Positions 43,360 to 51,912 of a stretch of 64,000 bases of DNA are shown one piece after another. The stretch covers positions 124,001-188,000 of the forward strand of contig NZ_FORP01000013.1 in NCBI RefSeq assembly GCF_900114035.1, written 5' to 3'. Under the pieces are notes generated by a model. The model saw only the letters and a list, made by a program, of their open reading frames with translations. It was not told the DNA's origin and did not search any database. Origin of the DNA: Amycolatopsis sacchari (GTDB lineage: Bacteria > Actinomycetota > Actinomycetes > Mycobacteriales > Pseudonocardiaceae). The translations under genes and the position numbers were made by a program. Position 1 is the stretch's first letter. The number at the start of each line of letters is the position of its first letter.

Positions 43360-44397
43360 GTGCCTTCCGCCGAACAGTTGCTCGCCTCGATCCTCGAGTG
43401 CGTCCCGCAGCCGGTCTGGGTGTGCGACCAGTCGGGCCGGATCCTCTACGCCAACCCGACGGCTGTCCGTACCGTCGGCTACGACGACCTCGCCCAGCTG
43501 AAGGGCAAGTCGAGTCATCACACGATGCACTACAAGCGGGTGACCGGGGAGCCGTACCCGGCCGAGGAGTGCAGCATGCTGTCGCCGCGCTTCACCGGTT
43601 CGCCGGCCCATTCGGACGACGACTGGCTCATCCGCCGGGACGGCACGATGTTCCCGGTCTCCTGGTGGTCGGCACCCCTGGCGCTGGAGGACGGCCGGGG
43701 CGTGGTGGTGGCGTTCACGGACATGACCCGGCACCGCGCGGCCGAACGGGCCCTGCGGGAGCACGAGGCCGAGCGGATCCGCGCGGAGGAGGCCCGCGCC
43801 GCCCAGCGCCGCACCATGGAGACGACGGTGTGGATCCGGCGGCAGACCGCACGGGACCTGCACGACGGCGTCCAGCAGCGGCTCGTGGCGCTGCTCATCC
43901 ACCTGCATCTGCTCAAGGAGGAGCTGCCGGAGCACCTGTCCGGCCTCGCTGACGACGCGGTCTCCGAGGCCGAGGCGGCGATCGAGGACGTGCGCGCGGT
44001 CGCGGCGGGGATCCACCCGGCCATCCTCAGCTCACGCGGCCTGGCCGCGGCGGTGGAATCGCTCGCCGCACGCAGCCCGCTGCCGGTGTCGGTGCGCTGC
44101 TCGATCCCCGCGCGCCCGGCCGAGATCGTCGAGGCCAACGTCTACTTCCTGGTGTCCGAAGCGCTCACGAACGCCATCAAGCACTCGGCGGCCACCGAGG
44201 TCACCATCGACCTCGCGGTACAGGACGGGACCCTGGTCGTCGAGGTCGCCGACGACGGGGTGGGCGGCGCGGCCGTCGGCGACACGGGCACCGGTCTCCT
44301 CGGTCTCGCCGACCGGGTGCTGGCGCTCGACGGGAAGTTCCGGCTGGAGTCCCCGCCGGGGCGGGGCACCGTCGTCCACGCGGAGGTGCCGCTCTGA
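43360..44397 (+). CDS. Cytoplasmic PAS-domain histidine kinase (NarL/LuxR-type HisKA_3)
   Basis: 345 residues, GTG start 35 bases after cydB. An N-terminal PAS domain (~5-120) with WVCDQSGRILYANP and TMFPVSWWSAPL is followed by a coiled linker, then the H-box RQTARDLHDGVQQRLVAL (His ~169) and an HATPase (SEALTNAIKHSAAT, GTGLLGLADRV). There are no membrane segments, so the signal is intracellular, plausibly redox or oxygen given its cydAB neighbours. No cognate NarL-type receiver gene lies nearby in this window, so it is an orphan here. Confidence 0.92.
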   Translation: MPSAEQLLASILECVPQPVWVCDQSGRILYANPTAVRTVGYDDLAQLKGKSSHHTMHYKRVTGEPYPAEECSMLSPRFTGSPAHSDDDWLIRRDGTMFPVSWWSAPLALEDGRGVVVAFTDMTRHRAAERALREHEAERIRAEEARAAQRRTMETTVWIRRQTARDLHDGVQQRLVALLIHLHLLKEELPEHLSGLADDAVSEAEAAIEDVRAVAAGIHPAILSSRGLAAAVESLAARSPLPVSVRCSIPARPAEIVEANVYFLVSEALTNAIKHSAATEVTIDLAVQDGTLVVEVADDGVGGAAVGDTGTGLLGLADRVLALDGKFRLESPPGRGTVVHAEVPL

Positions 44398-44407
44398 GCG
44401 ACCGGTT

Positions 44408-44423
44408 TCAGTGGGACCACTGA
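44408..44423. promoter_or_regulatory. Palindrome upstream of the first LAL regulator
   Basis: TCAGTGGGACCACTGA (44408-44423) is an exact 7+7 palindrome around GA, 121 bases before GTG 44544. A very similar sequence, CAGTGGAATCACTGA, occurs at 51851-51865, upstream of the leftward SRPBCC-like gene. It may be the binding site of one regulator for both. Confidence 0.5.
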
Positions 44424-44543
44424 TGCGGGATCCGAGGAGACGGAAGCGGTTGCAGTGGCCGCACGGGTGTGGGGGCCACCGCGGGCGCGGTACGAACAGG
44501 CGGTGCGGACTGCCCTGATTTTCCGGCCCGGGAGGGCGCGGCC

Positions 44544-47204
44544 GTGAACCCGGTGGAGGCGCCGCGTTCCGGCGGCCGCACGGGTCTGGTCGGCCGCGAG
44601 GACGAGCAGCGCCGGCTGCTCGCTTTCCTGCGTGCCGCGGACGCCGACGGCGGCGCACTGGTGCTGACCGGAGAACCGGGCAGCGGCAAGAGTTCCCTGT
44701 TGCGCTTGGCCGAGATGAGCGCGAGCGGGACAACCGTGCTGCGCGCGACCGGTGTGGGGGCCGAGACAGCGCTGCCGTTCTCCGCGCTCGGTCAGCTGCT
44801 CCTGCCGCTGCGGGTCGCGTTGGGCCTCGCGGATGGACCGGTCCCATCTGTACCGGCCGTCGCGCACGCGGTTCTCGCGATCCTCCGGCGGGCCGCCGCC
44901 ACTCGCGCGCTCCTCCTGCTCATCGACGACGCGCACTGGCTGGACGAAGCGAGCGCCGCCGTGCTGGCGTTCGTCAGCCGGCGCCTTTCCGGCACCCGGA
45001 TCGGGCTTCTCGTCGCGACCCGGCCGTATCAGGGCGGCACGTTCGCGTCCTGCGGGCTGCCGCGGCTGCCGCTCGCCCCACTGGACCACGTCGCGGCGGC
45101 GACCCTGCTGCGGGCGCGGTTCCCGGCACTGCACCCCATGGTCCGGACCACCGTGCTGGACCTGGCGCGGGGAAACCCGTTGGCACTGCTGGAACTGCCC
45201 CCGGTCCTGGGTGAGGGGAGCCGAGGAATCGGCGAGCCGATACCCCTGCCCGCCCGCCTGCACGAGGCCTTCGCCGCGGACATCCCGTCGTCGCCGCGGA
45301 CGCGGCGCGCCGTGCTGCTGTCCGCTTTGGACACCGAGGGTGACCTGCGGGCCGTCCGCGCCGCGCTCGGCCCGGCCGCCCACGACGACCTCGCCGCCGC
45401 GGAACGGGCCGGGCTGATCGACGTGGACGAGCACAGGGGAGTGGTCACCTTCCGGTACCCGCTCACCCGGTCGGCCGTCGTCGGGGCGGCGTCGCCCGAG
45501 CAGCGCCGGGCCGCGCACCGGGCACTCGCACGCGCGACGCGGGACCGGCTGGAACGCCGTGCCTGGCACCTCGGGCTGGCGGCGGTCGGACCCGACGGGC
45601 CGGTGGCCGCGCTGCTGGAGCAGGCCGCGCAGCGGCACCTGGGCCGGGGCGAGACCGGGCGGGCCGCCGACGCGCTGGTGCGGGCCGGCCGGCTGAGCCC
45701 GGTCCGCGCGGACCGGGGCCGTCGCCTGGCGAAGGCCGCGTGGCTCAACGCCGACCAGACCGGCCAGGCCGAATGGGGGCGGACGCTGCTCGCCGAGGCC
45801 CGGCAGGCGGGACCGGACGCGGCCGGACGGCTCTACGCCGCGGCGACGGCGGCGACACTGCTCGTCCTCGACGAGGGCGACGTGGCGGTCGCCCATCGGA
45901 TGCTGCTCGGCGAGATCGACGCGGCCGCGCCCGGGGCCGGTGCGCTCGCCACGACCCACGCGCTGGGCGTGCTCGGCGAGCTGTCCCGGCTGTGCGGCGG
46001 GCCGGAACCGTGGGGGGCGTACCGGGACCGGCTGACCCGGTACCCGCTCGCCTCGCCCCAGGACGGCGTCCTGGCCGAGCCGGCCCCGGACCGCCTCGAC
46101 TCGGCCGTCGCCGCGCTCTGCGAGCACGACGCCGACCCCCTGCTGGTAATGCGGCTGTGCCCCGCCGCCGGAGATTTCGACCGGACCGGGCCGATCCGGC
46201 ACCTCCTGCACCGGATCGCGCGGGAAGACGCGTCACCCCCGGCCGCCCGGGCGTGGTACTTCCTCGGCCTGGAAGCGTTCACCGCCGGGAACTGGGACGA
46301 GACCGGGCAGCACGCCGACCGCGGGCTCGAGTTGTGCGGCCGGATCGGTCATCCGCACCTGGCCTGGCGGTTCCACCACCTGCGCGCGCTGGTGTCCGCC
46401 GCACGAGGTGATCCGGCGACGACGAAGGCGCTGACCGACGGGATGGTCACCTGGGCGGCCCGGCGGGGTGCGGAAGGCGTGCGCCGCAAGGCCCTCCACA
46501 CCCGGGCGCTGGCCGAACTGGGCGCGGGCAACCACGCGGACGCACTCCGGTACGCCACAGCGGCCAGGCAGGCGGGTGACCCCGCCGCCGACGTACCGAC
46601 GGCGACGGCGGCCGCGCTGCTCGTGGTCGAGGCGGCCCTGCAGACCGGTGGCACCGAGGTGGCGGCGGCCGAGGCCGGCGTACTGCGGGCCGCAGGGGTC
46701 GCCGGGCTGTCGCCGCGGCTGGCCTTCCAGGTGGCCGGAGCCGCCGCGATGACCGCCCCCGACGACCAGGTGGAGGACCTGTTCGAGCGGGCGCTCGCGC
46801 TGCCCGGCGCGGACCGCTCGCCGTTCGAGCACGGGCGGGTCCAGCTGGCCTACGGCCGGCGCCTGCGGCGGCTGCGTGCCGGCCCCCGCTCCCGCGTTCC
46901 GCTCACCGCCGCGCTCGACACGTTCACCCGCCTCGGGGCGGTGCCGTGGGCCGACCGCGCCCGCGCGGAACTGCGTGCCGCCGGCCTCGGGCCGGACCGC
47001 CCGGCCGGACCCGCCACCCTCACCACGCAGCAGCTCCAGATCGCCCAGCTGGCGGCGGCGGGGCTGACGAACAAGCAGATCGCGGAGCGGCTGTTCCTGT
47101 CCGCCCGGACCGTCAGCGGGCACCTGTACCGGGCCTTCCCCAAGCTCGGGGTGACCACCCGCGCGGGGCTGCGGGACGCACTCGCCTGCCGGGACCGGGC
47201 TTGA
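44544..47204 (+). CDS. Large ATP-binding LuxR (LAL) family regulator
   Basis: 886 residues; GTG 44544 behind GGGAGGG. Walker A is GEPGSGKSS (~41), Walker B LLLLIDDAHW (~130), followed by a long TPR-like middle and a C-terminal LuxR helix-turn-helix (TTQQLQIAQLAAAGLTNKQ, RTVSGHLYRAFPKLGV). LAL proteins are ATP-dependent activators of accessory or secondary-metabolite genes. A palindrome lies upstream. It is followed by a TetR and a second LAL gene, with no adjacent biosynthetic cluster inside the window. Confidence 0.92.
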   Translation: MNPVEAPRSGGRTGLVGREDEQRRLLAFLRAADADGGALVLTGEPGSGKSSLLRLAEMSASGTTVLRATGVGAETALPFSALGQLLLPLRVALGLADGPVPSVPAVAHAVLAILRRAAATRALLLLIDDAHWLDEASAAVLAFVSRRLSGTRIGLLVATRPYQGGTFASCGLPRLPLAPLDHVAAATLLRARFPALHPMVRTTVLDLARGNPLALLELPPVLGEGSRGIGEPIPLPARLHEAFAADIPSSPRTRRAVLLSALDTEGDLRAVRAALGPAAHDDLAAAERAGLIDVDEHRGVVTFRYPLTRSAVVGAASPEQRRAAHRALARATRDRLERRAWHLGLAAVGPDGPVAALLEQAAQRHLGRGETGRAADALVRAGRLSPVRADRGRRLAKAAWLNADQTGQAEWGRTLLAEARQAGPDAAGRLYAAATAATLLVLDEGDVAVAHRMLLGEIDAAAPGAGALATTHALGVLGELSRLCGGPEPWGAYRDRLTRYPLASPQDGVLAEPAPDRLDSAVAALCEHDADPLLVMRLCPAAGDFDRTGPIRHLLHRIAREDASPPAARAWYFLGLEAFTAGNWDETGQHADRGLELCGRIGHPHLAWRFHHLRALVSAARGDPATTKALTDGMVTWAARRGAEGVRRKALHTRALAELGAGNHADALRYATAARQAGDPAADVPTATAAALLVVEAALQTGGTEVAAAEAGVLRAAGVAGLSPRLAFQVAGAAAMTAPDDQVEDLFERALALPGADRSPFEHGRVQLAYGRRLRRLRAGPRSRVPLTAALDTFTRLGAVPWADRARAELRAAGLGPDRPAGPATLTTQQLQIAQLAAAGLTNKQIAERLFLSARTVSGHLYRAFPKLGVTTRAGLRDALACRDRA

Positions 47205-47233
47205 GACGGCGGGGCCGGGCTAGGATCGCCCGC

Positions 47234-47863
47234 ATGGCACGCGGTGGTCCCGCAACTCCTCGCGGTGACGAGCCGGCCGGGTCCTACCACCACGGAGACC
47301 TCAGGCGGGCCATGATCGCCGCCGCGCTGGAGCTGGTCTCGGAAAAGGGGCCGCAGGGCTTCACCATGACGGAGGCCGCGAAACGGGCCGGGGTGAGCGC
47401 CGCCGCGCCGTACCGGCATTTCGCCCACAAGGACGCCCTGCTCGCCGAGGTGGCCGACCACGGTTTCGGTCTCCTGAGCACGAAGCTCGACCGGATCGCG
47501 GGAGGCCACCAGGACCCTCGTGAGCGGCTGCTCGCGCTGGCGCGCGGCTACGTCCGGTGGGCCGTCGCACATCCGGACTACTACCGGGTGATGTTCGTCG
47601 AGCACGGAGCCGGTGAGCTCCGTCCGGCCGGACGGCGGTCGTTCCTGGCGCTGGTCGGCGCGATCGAGGCCTGCCAGACGGCTGAGCTGATCCGGCGGCA
47701 GGACCCGCTCGCGGTCGCCGGTCCGATGTGGTCACTGGTGCACGGCGCCGCGCTGCTGCGGATCACGGGGAGGCTCCGGGCCGTCGGCGTCGGGGAGAAC
47801 GCGGAAGAGCTGGCCGCACGCTCGATCGCCGCGCTCCTGGACTCCCCGGCGATCGCGCCCTGA
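47234..47863 (+). CDS. TetR-family transcriptional regulator
   Basis: 209 residues. SYHHGDLRRAMIAAALELV begins the DNA-binding domain (~15-70: GFTMTEAAKRAGVSAAAPYR, HFAHKDALLAEVAD) and a WHG-type C-terminal domain follows (YVRWAVAHPDYYRVMF). It lies between two LAL genes and immediately upstream of a 19-bp palindrome (47898-47916) that fits a TetR operator. It probably represses the second LAL gene. Confidence 0.92.
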   Translation: MARGGPATPRGDEPAGSYHHGDLRRAMIAAALELVSEKGPQGFTMTEAAKRAGVSAAAPYRHFAHKDALLAEVADHGFGLLSTKLDRIAGGHQDPRERLLALARGYVRWAVAHPDYYRVMFVEHGAGELRPAGRRSFLALVGAIEACQTAELIRRQDPLAVAGPMWSLVHGAALLRITGRLRAVGVGENAEELAARSIAALLDSPAIAP

Positions 47864-47897
47864 TCGCGTCATTGCGCCACGGGATCCGCTGCGGCTA

Positions 47898-47916
47898 ATG
47901 TTAAGACCCTTAACAT
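47898..47916. promoter_or_regulatory. 19-bp palindrome, candidate TetR operator
   Basis: ATGTTAAGACCCTTAACAT has perfect 8-bp arms around ACC. It stands out as A/T-rich in GC-rich DNA, 34 bases after the TetR stop and 69 bases before the second LAL start. The ATG inside it is probably not a start codon: GTG 47985 has a proper ribosome binding site. Confidence 0.6.
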
Positions 47917-47984
47917 CACGGCGGCCGGGGAGCGCGCTCATCGCGTCCGATGTGGACAGCGCCGGTGGCGGGGGAGGTGGGCGC

Positions 47985-50702
47985 GTGGCGTTGCTGGTCG
48001 GCCGTGAACGTGAGGTCGAGCTGGTGGTGGGCCTGCTGCGGGAGCTGCCCCGGCGAGGCCACGCGCTGGTGGTGACCGGGGAGGCGGGCATCGGCAAGTC
48101 GGCCCTGCTGTCGGTGGCCCGGGAGGCCGCCGCCGAGGGGGACCGGCAGCTGTTGAGCACCACCGGGGTGCAGTCCGAGGCGCAGCTGCCGTTCGCCGGT
48201 CTGCACCAGGTGCTGCGGCCGGTCTTCCCCCGCGCGGCCCACCTCCCGCCGCCGCAGCGCGACGCCCTGCGGGTGGCCTTCGGCCTGGCGGAGGGACCCG
48301 CGCCGGAACTGTTCCTCGTCGGCCTCGCGACGCTGGAGCTGCTGAGCGAGGCGGCCGCGCGGGCGCCGCTGGTGCTGCTGGCCGAGGACGCGCACTGGCT
48401 CGACCGCCCGACCGCCGAGGTCCTCGCCTTCGTCGGCAGGCGGGCGGAGCCGGAGCCGCTCCTCCTGCTGGCAACGGTGCGCGACGGGTACGACAGCCCG
48501 CTCGTGGAAACGCGTCTGCCCGAGCTGCACCTCGGCAGGCTCAGCGAGGCGTCGGCCCGGTCCCTGCTCGATTCCCGCTACCCCGCACTGGATTCCGGGA
48601 CACGGGCGAGGATCCTCGACGAGGCCGACGGCAACCCCCTGGCGCTGCTCGAACTGCCCTCGGCGCTGACGCCGGGACCGCACCCGCTGCCCGCCCGCCT
48701 GCCGCTGAGCGCCCGGCTGGAAAAGGCCTTCGCCGCACGGGTCGACGAACTCCCGCCCGAGACGCGGACGCTGTTGCGGATCGCTTCGGCCGAGGACGAG
48801 GGGCTGCTGTCCGCCACGATCGAGGCCGGCCGGATCGTCACCGGCCGTGCCCTGTCCGTGGCGGACCTGGCACCCGCGGTGGCGGCCCAGCTCATCACCC
48901 TCGAAGAGTCCCGGGTGCGGTTCCGGCACCCGCTCGTGCGGTCGGCCGTCTACCAGGCGGCGAGCGCGGCGGAACGGCACGCCGCGCACTCGGCGCTCGC
49001 GCGGGTCCTCGCCGCCGATCCGGACCGGCAGGTCTGGCACCGGGCGGCGGCTGCGCTCGGCCCGGACCCGGACGTCGCGGACCGCCTGGCGGAGGCCGGT
49101 CACCGGGCACGGCGGCGGGGTGCCACGGTCACCGCGCTCGCCGCGTTCGAACGAGCGGCGGAGCTGTCCCCGGATCCGGAGCGCCGGGGCGCCCTGCTGC
49201 TCCAGGCCGCGGAGGGCGCGGCGGAGCTCGGCCGCCGGGAGCTGGTGCTCCGCCTGGTGCGGAAGGCCGACGCGCTCGAGCTGGGCGAGCAGGAGCGGGC
49301 CCGGTCGATGTGGCTGGGTGACGCCTACCAGGACGGACCACCGGGTGACCCGGCGCGAGTGCGCGAGCTCGTCGCGACGGCGGACGCCGTGGCCGACCAC
49401 GATCTCGCGCTGAACCTGCTGATGTCCGCGGGATTGCGCTGCTACTGGGGTGGTCTGGACCGGCACGGTGCGGGCCGGGAGGTCCTGGCCGCGGCCGACC
49501 GGCTGCCGCCCGCCGTTCGTCACGATCCCCGGCTGGCGCACATCCGGGCGTGCGTGGCGCCCGTCGAACGGGGTGCGGCCGTCCTGGAAGAACTCGGCGG
49601 AAGCGCGGACGAGGACCCCCGCTCCCTGCACCTGCTGGGCCTCGCGGCGACCCTGGTGGGGGACTACGGCGGGTCGCTGGCCCTGCTGGGCTCGGCCGCC
49701 GCGAAGTTGCGCGAGCGGGGCAGTCTCGGCTTGCTCGCCCAGGTGCAGATGGCCAGGGCGTGGACGGCGGTGGAGGTCGTGGATCTGGCGGTCGCGGTCC
49801 CGGCGGCCGACGAGGCCGAGCGGCTCACCGCCGAGACGGCGCAGCCGCTGTTCGCGCTGGGTGCCCGGATGGCCAAGGCCGGGATCGCGGCCCTGCGCGG
49901 GCAGCCGGACGTGACCGAGCAGCTGACGGCCGCGGTCGAACGGGTCGCGTTGCCGGCCTCCGTGGCCAGCATGCTCGCGCTCGTCCAGTACGTGCGCGCG
50001 CTCTCGGCGCTGGGGCAGAGCAGGCACGCCGAGGCCTACGAGTACCTGCGGCGCGTGGTCGAGCCCGGCGACCCGGCGCACCACCACCTGGTCGGCGCGT
50101 TCTCGATCGCGGATCTGGCCGAAGCGGCTGTCTACAGTGGACATCGCGAGGAAGCCGTCGCGCTGCTGCGGGAACTGGAACCACTGGGCGGGCGGGAGCC
50201 GTCGCCCCGGTTCGGCGTGCTGATCCGCTACGCACGGGCCATCACCGCCGGGGACGACGAGCTGGGGGAAGCCCTCGAGCGCACCCTGGACGAGGGCCTG
50301 GCGGGATGGCCGTTCCTGCGGGCCAGGCTGCAGCTCGCGCTGGGCGGGTGGCTCCGCCGACGGCGCCGCCCCGCCGAAGCGCGGAGTGTGCTCCGCGTCG
50401 CCAGGGACACCTTCGACGCACTGGGTGCCGTTCCCTGGGGCGAGCGTGCCCGCCGGGAACTGCGCGCCTCCGGGGAGACGAGCTCGCAGCGCGCCCCGGA
50501 CGCGCTGGAGCTGCTCACCGCGCAGGAGCTGCAGGTCGTGCAGATGGTGGCCGAGGGGCTGTCCAACCGCGAGATCGCGGGCCGGCTCTACCTCTCGCAC
50601 CGCACGGTCGAATCGCACCTGTACCGGATCTTCCCCAAGCTGGGCGTCACGTCGCGGGTGCAGCTCGCCGGGCTGCTGAGTGCCCGGACGGGGCTGGGCT
50701 GA
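47985..50702 (+). CDS. Second large ATP-binding LuxR (LAL) family regulator
   Basis: 905 residues from GTG 47985, chosen because GGGGAGG ends seven bases upstream and the upstream frame overlaps a palindrome. Walker A is GEAGIGKSALL, Walker B LVLLAEDAHW, with a TPR-like middle and a C-terminal LuxR helix-turn-helix (TAQELQVVQMVAEGLSNRE, RTVESHLYRIFPKLGV). It is a paralogue of the LAL at 44544. It may control a distant target, as no obvious structural gene follows in the same direction. Confidence 0.92.
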   Translation: MALLVGREREVELVVGLLRELPRRGHALVVTGEAGIGKSALLSVAREAAAEGDRQLLSTTGVQSEAQLPFAGLHQVLRPVFPRAAHLPPPQRDALRVAFGLAEGPAPELFLVGLATLELLSEAAARAPLVLLAEDAHWLDRPTAEVLAFVGRRAEPEPLLLLATVRDGYDSPLVETRLPELHLGRLSEASARSLLDSRYPALDSGTRARILDEADGNPLALLELPSALTPGPHPLPARLPLSARLEKAFAARVDELPPETRTLLRIASAEDEGLLSATIEAGRIVTGRALSVADLAPAVAAQLITLEESRVRFRHPLVRSAVYQAASAAERHAAHSALARVLAADPDRQVWHRAAAALGPDPDVADRLAEAGHRARRRGATVTALAAFERAAELSPDPERRGALLLQAAEGAAELGRRELVLRLVRKADALELGEQERARSMWLGDAYQDGPPGDPARVRELVATADAVADHDLALNLLMSAGLRCYWGGLDRHGAGREVLAAADRLPPAVRHDPRLAHIRACVAPVERGAAVLEELGGSADEDPRSLHLLGLAATLVGDYGGSLALLGSAAAKLRERGSLGLLAQVQMARAWTAVEVVDLAVAVPAADEAERLTAETAQPLFALGARMAKAGIAALRGQPDVTEQLTAAVERVALPASVASMLALVQYVRALSALGQSRHAEAYEYLRRVVEPGDPAHHHLVGAFSIADLAEAAVYSGHREEAVALLRELEPLGGREPSPRFGVLIRYARAITAGDDELGEALERTLDEGLAGWPFLRARLQLALGGWLRRRRRPAEARSVLRVARDTFDALGAVPWGERARRELRASGETSSQRAPDALELLTAQELQVVQMVAEGLSNREIAGRLYLSHRTVESHLYRIFPKLGVTSRVQLAGLLSARTGLG

Positions 50703-50711
50703 CCTCCCGCG

Positions 50712-51155
50712 TCAGGCGAGTCCTTCGAGCCACCGTTGGTGCCAGTGCAGCAGCCCGGCGCGCACGCGCGAGGTGAACAGTCCGGGGAGGAGGCCGCGCT
50801 GGGTTTCCTCGGTGACCACGGTGGTGGTGCCGTCGGGGTTGGCGGTGAACCGCCAGCGGTGGTGGGCGCGCGAGCCGAGGAAGGCGCTGCTCCAGGCGAG
50901 CTCGCGGTATGGCCGGAAGGTGGTCACGGTGCACGTGCCTCGCAGGCCGAAGGTCGTCCACCGGAACCGGACGCCTTCGGCGAGTTCGGCGGCGCCGAGG
51001 ACACGCACGTTGCGGGCGTTGGGGTACCAGGCAGGCCAGGCGGTGGCGTCGACGAGCCGGTCCCACAGGGATTCGGGAGCGGCGGGGATGGTCAGTTCGT
51101 TGCGGGCGTGCAGGGTTGCCTGGTCGGGGGCCATGCCCTCGGGCCAGCCGGACAT
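50712..51155 (-). CDS. SRPBCC-family (polyketide cyclase/START-like) protein
   Basis: 147 residues. ELTIPAAPESLWDRLVDATAWPAWYPN is the typical opening of SRPBCC/polyketide-cyclase-like proteins, followed by the beta strands and long C-terminal helix. It probably binds a hydrophobic ligand. It converges on the second LAL gene, 9 bases between stops. A hairpin separates it from the gene upstream. Confidence 0.87.
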   Translation of the reverse strand: MSGWPEGMAPDQATLHARNELTIPAAPESLWDRLVDATAWPAWYPNARNVRVLGAAELAEGVRFRWTTFGLRGTCTVTTFRPYRELAWSSAFLGSRAHHRWRFTANPDGTTTVVTEETQRGLLPGLFTSRVRAGLLHWHQRWLEGLA

Positions 51156-51177
51156 GTGCGGATCTCCAGGGTCGGGT

Positions 51178-51212
51178 GGTGAGGGGCCCGCCCGGGAAGC
51201 GGGCCCCTCACC
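51178..51212. terminator. Perfect 14-bp hairpin between two leftward genes
   Basis: GGTGAGGGGCCCGC (51178-51191) and GCGGGCCCCTCACC (51199-51212) enclose a seven-base loop. It lies ten bases after the stop of the 187-residue gene and probably terminates its message. Confidence 0.65.
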
Positions 51213-51222
51213 GCGGGCGTGA

Positions 51223-51786
51223 CTACTTGTTCCGGTTGGCGTGCCGCGCGATGCTCGCGGCGTAGAGCGGTGTCTCCCGGCGGCAGTGGTCGCCCGACGC
51301 GGCCTGCCGGGCCGCGGCCGCCTCCTCGAAGGTCTGGCCCTGTGCCTCGATGAACCGCATGAAGTCGGCGGTCGGGTGGCTGGTGACGGTGTTGGTGTAC
51401 TTGCTGGTGTGCTCGTCGATGCGCTCGGCCTTGAGGTCCCAGATGACCTGGGTGGTGGTCCAGCCCTTCGGGGTGAACACGTCCGAAAGGGACACCATGT
51501 GGCAGTGGTCCTTCTCGGCGATCTCGTACACGTAGTGCTGGATGACCAGGCCGGTGCCGATCATCTCGACGTTGATGGACATCGGCCTGCCGTCGTCGGT
51601 GACGGTGTAGCCCGCCGCCTTGTGGTCGGGCGGTGCGCAGCGCTGGTACTCCTTGTCCGGCAGCGTGCGCAGCCACTCCGCGATGTCGACCTTCTCGATC
51701 GGGGCGTCGATGGTCGCGGTGTAGACGGCGTGCGAGAGGACCTTGTCGGTCAGCACGGTGCGATCGGGGGTGATCGTCTCGGTCAT
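51223..51786 (-). CDS. Conserved-looking protein of unknown function, possibly SRPBCC-like
   Basis: 187 residues. VYTATIDAPIEKVDIAEWLRTLPDKEYQR begins like a START-like ligand-binding protein, and YTNTVTSHPTADFMRFIEAQ is in the C-terminal half. There are Cys residues in RCAPPDHKA and DHCRRETP. I do not recognise the family firmly. A near-copy of the LAL palindrome lies 65 bases upstream, so it may be a direct target of the LAL regulator at 44544. Confidence 0.75.
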   Translation of the reverse strand: MTETITPDRTVLTDKVLSHAVYTATIDAPIEKVDIAEWLRTLPDKEYQRCAPPDHKAAGYTVTDDGRPMSINVEMIGTGLVIQHYVYEIAEKDHCHMVSLSDVFTPKGWTTTQVIWDLKAERIDEHTSKYTNTVTSHPTADFMRFIEAQGQTFEEAAAARQAASGDHCRRETPLYAASIARHANRNK

Positions 51787-51850
51787 GGTGGCCTCCTGTC
51801 CAGGTCAGCGAACTGGAGCCGTTCTACGGCACCGCGCGGGCCTGCCGCTG

Positions 51851-51865
51851 CAGTGGAATCACTGA
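51851..51865. promoter_or_regulatory. Second copy of the LAL-associated palindrome
   Basis: CAGTGGAATCACTGA matches CAGTGGGACCACTGA (44409-44423) in 13 of 15 bases and keeps the palindrome. It lies 65 bases upstream of the leftward gene ending at 51223. Confidence 0.5.
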
Positions 51866-51912
51866 ATCGGGCCGAGTGCGGATCATGGCTCGACCGGCGG
51901 GCAAGCGCGCCC

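Noticed and set aside
47898-47984. ATG 47898 as start of the second LAL gene
   Set aside because: It lies inside a 19-bp palindrome with no ribosome binding site; GTG 47985 has one.
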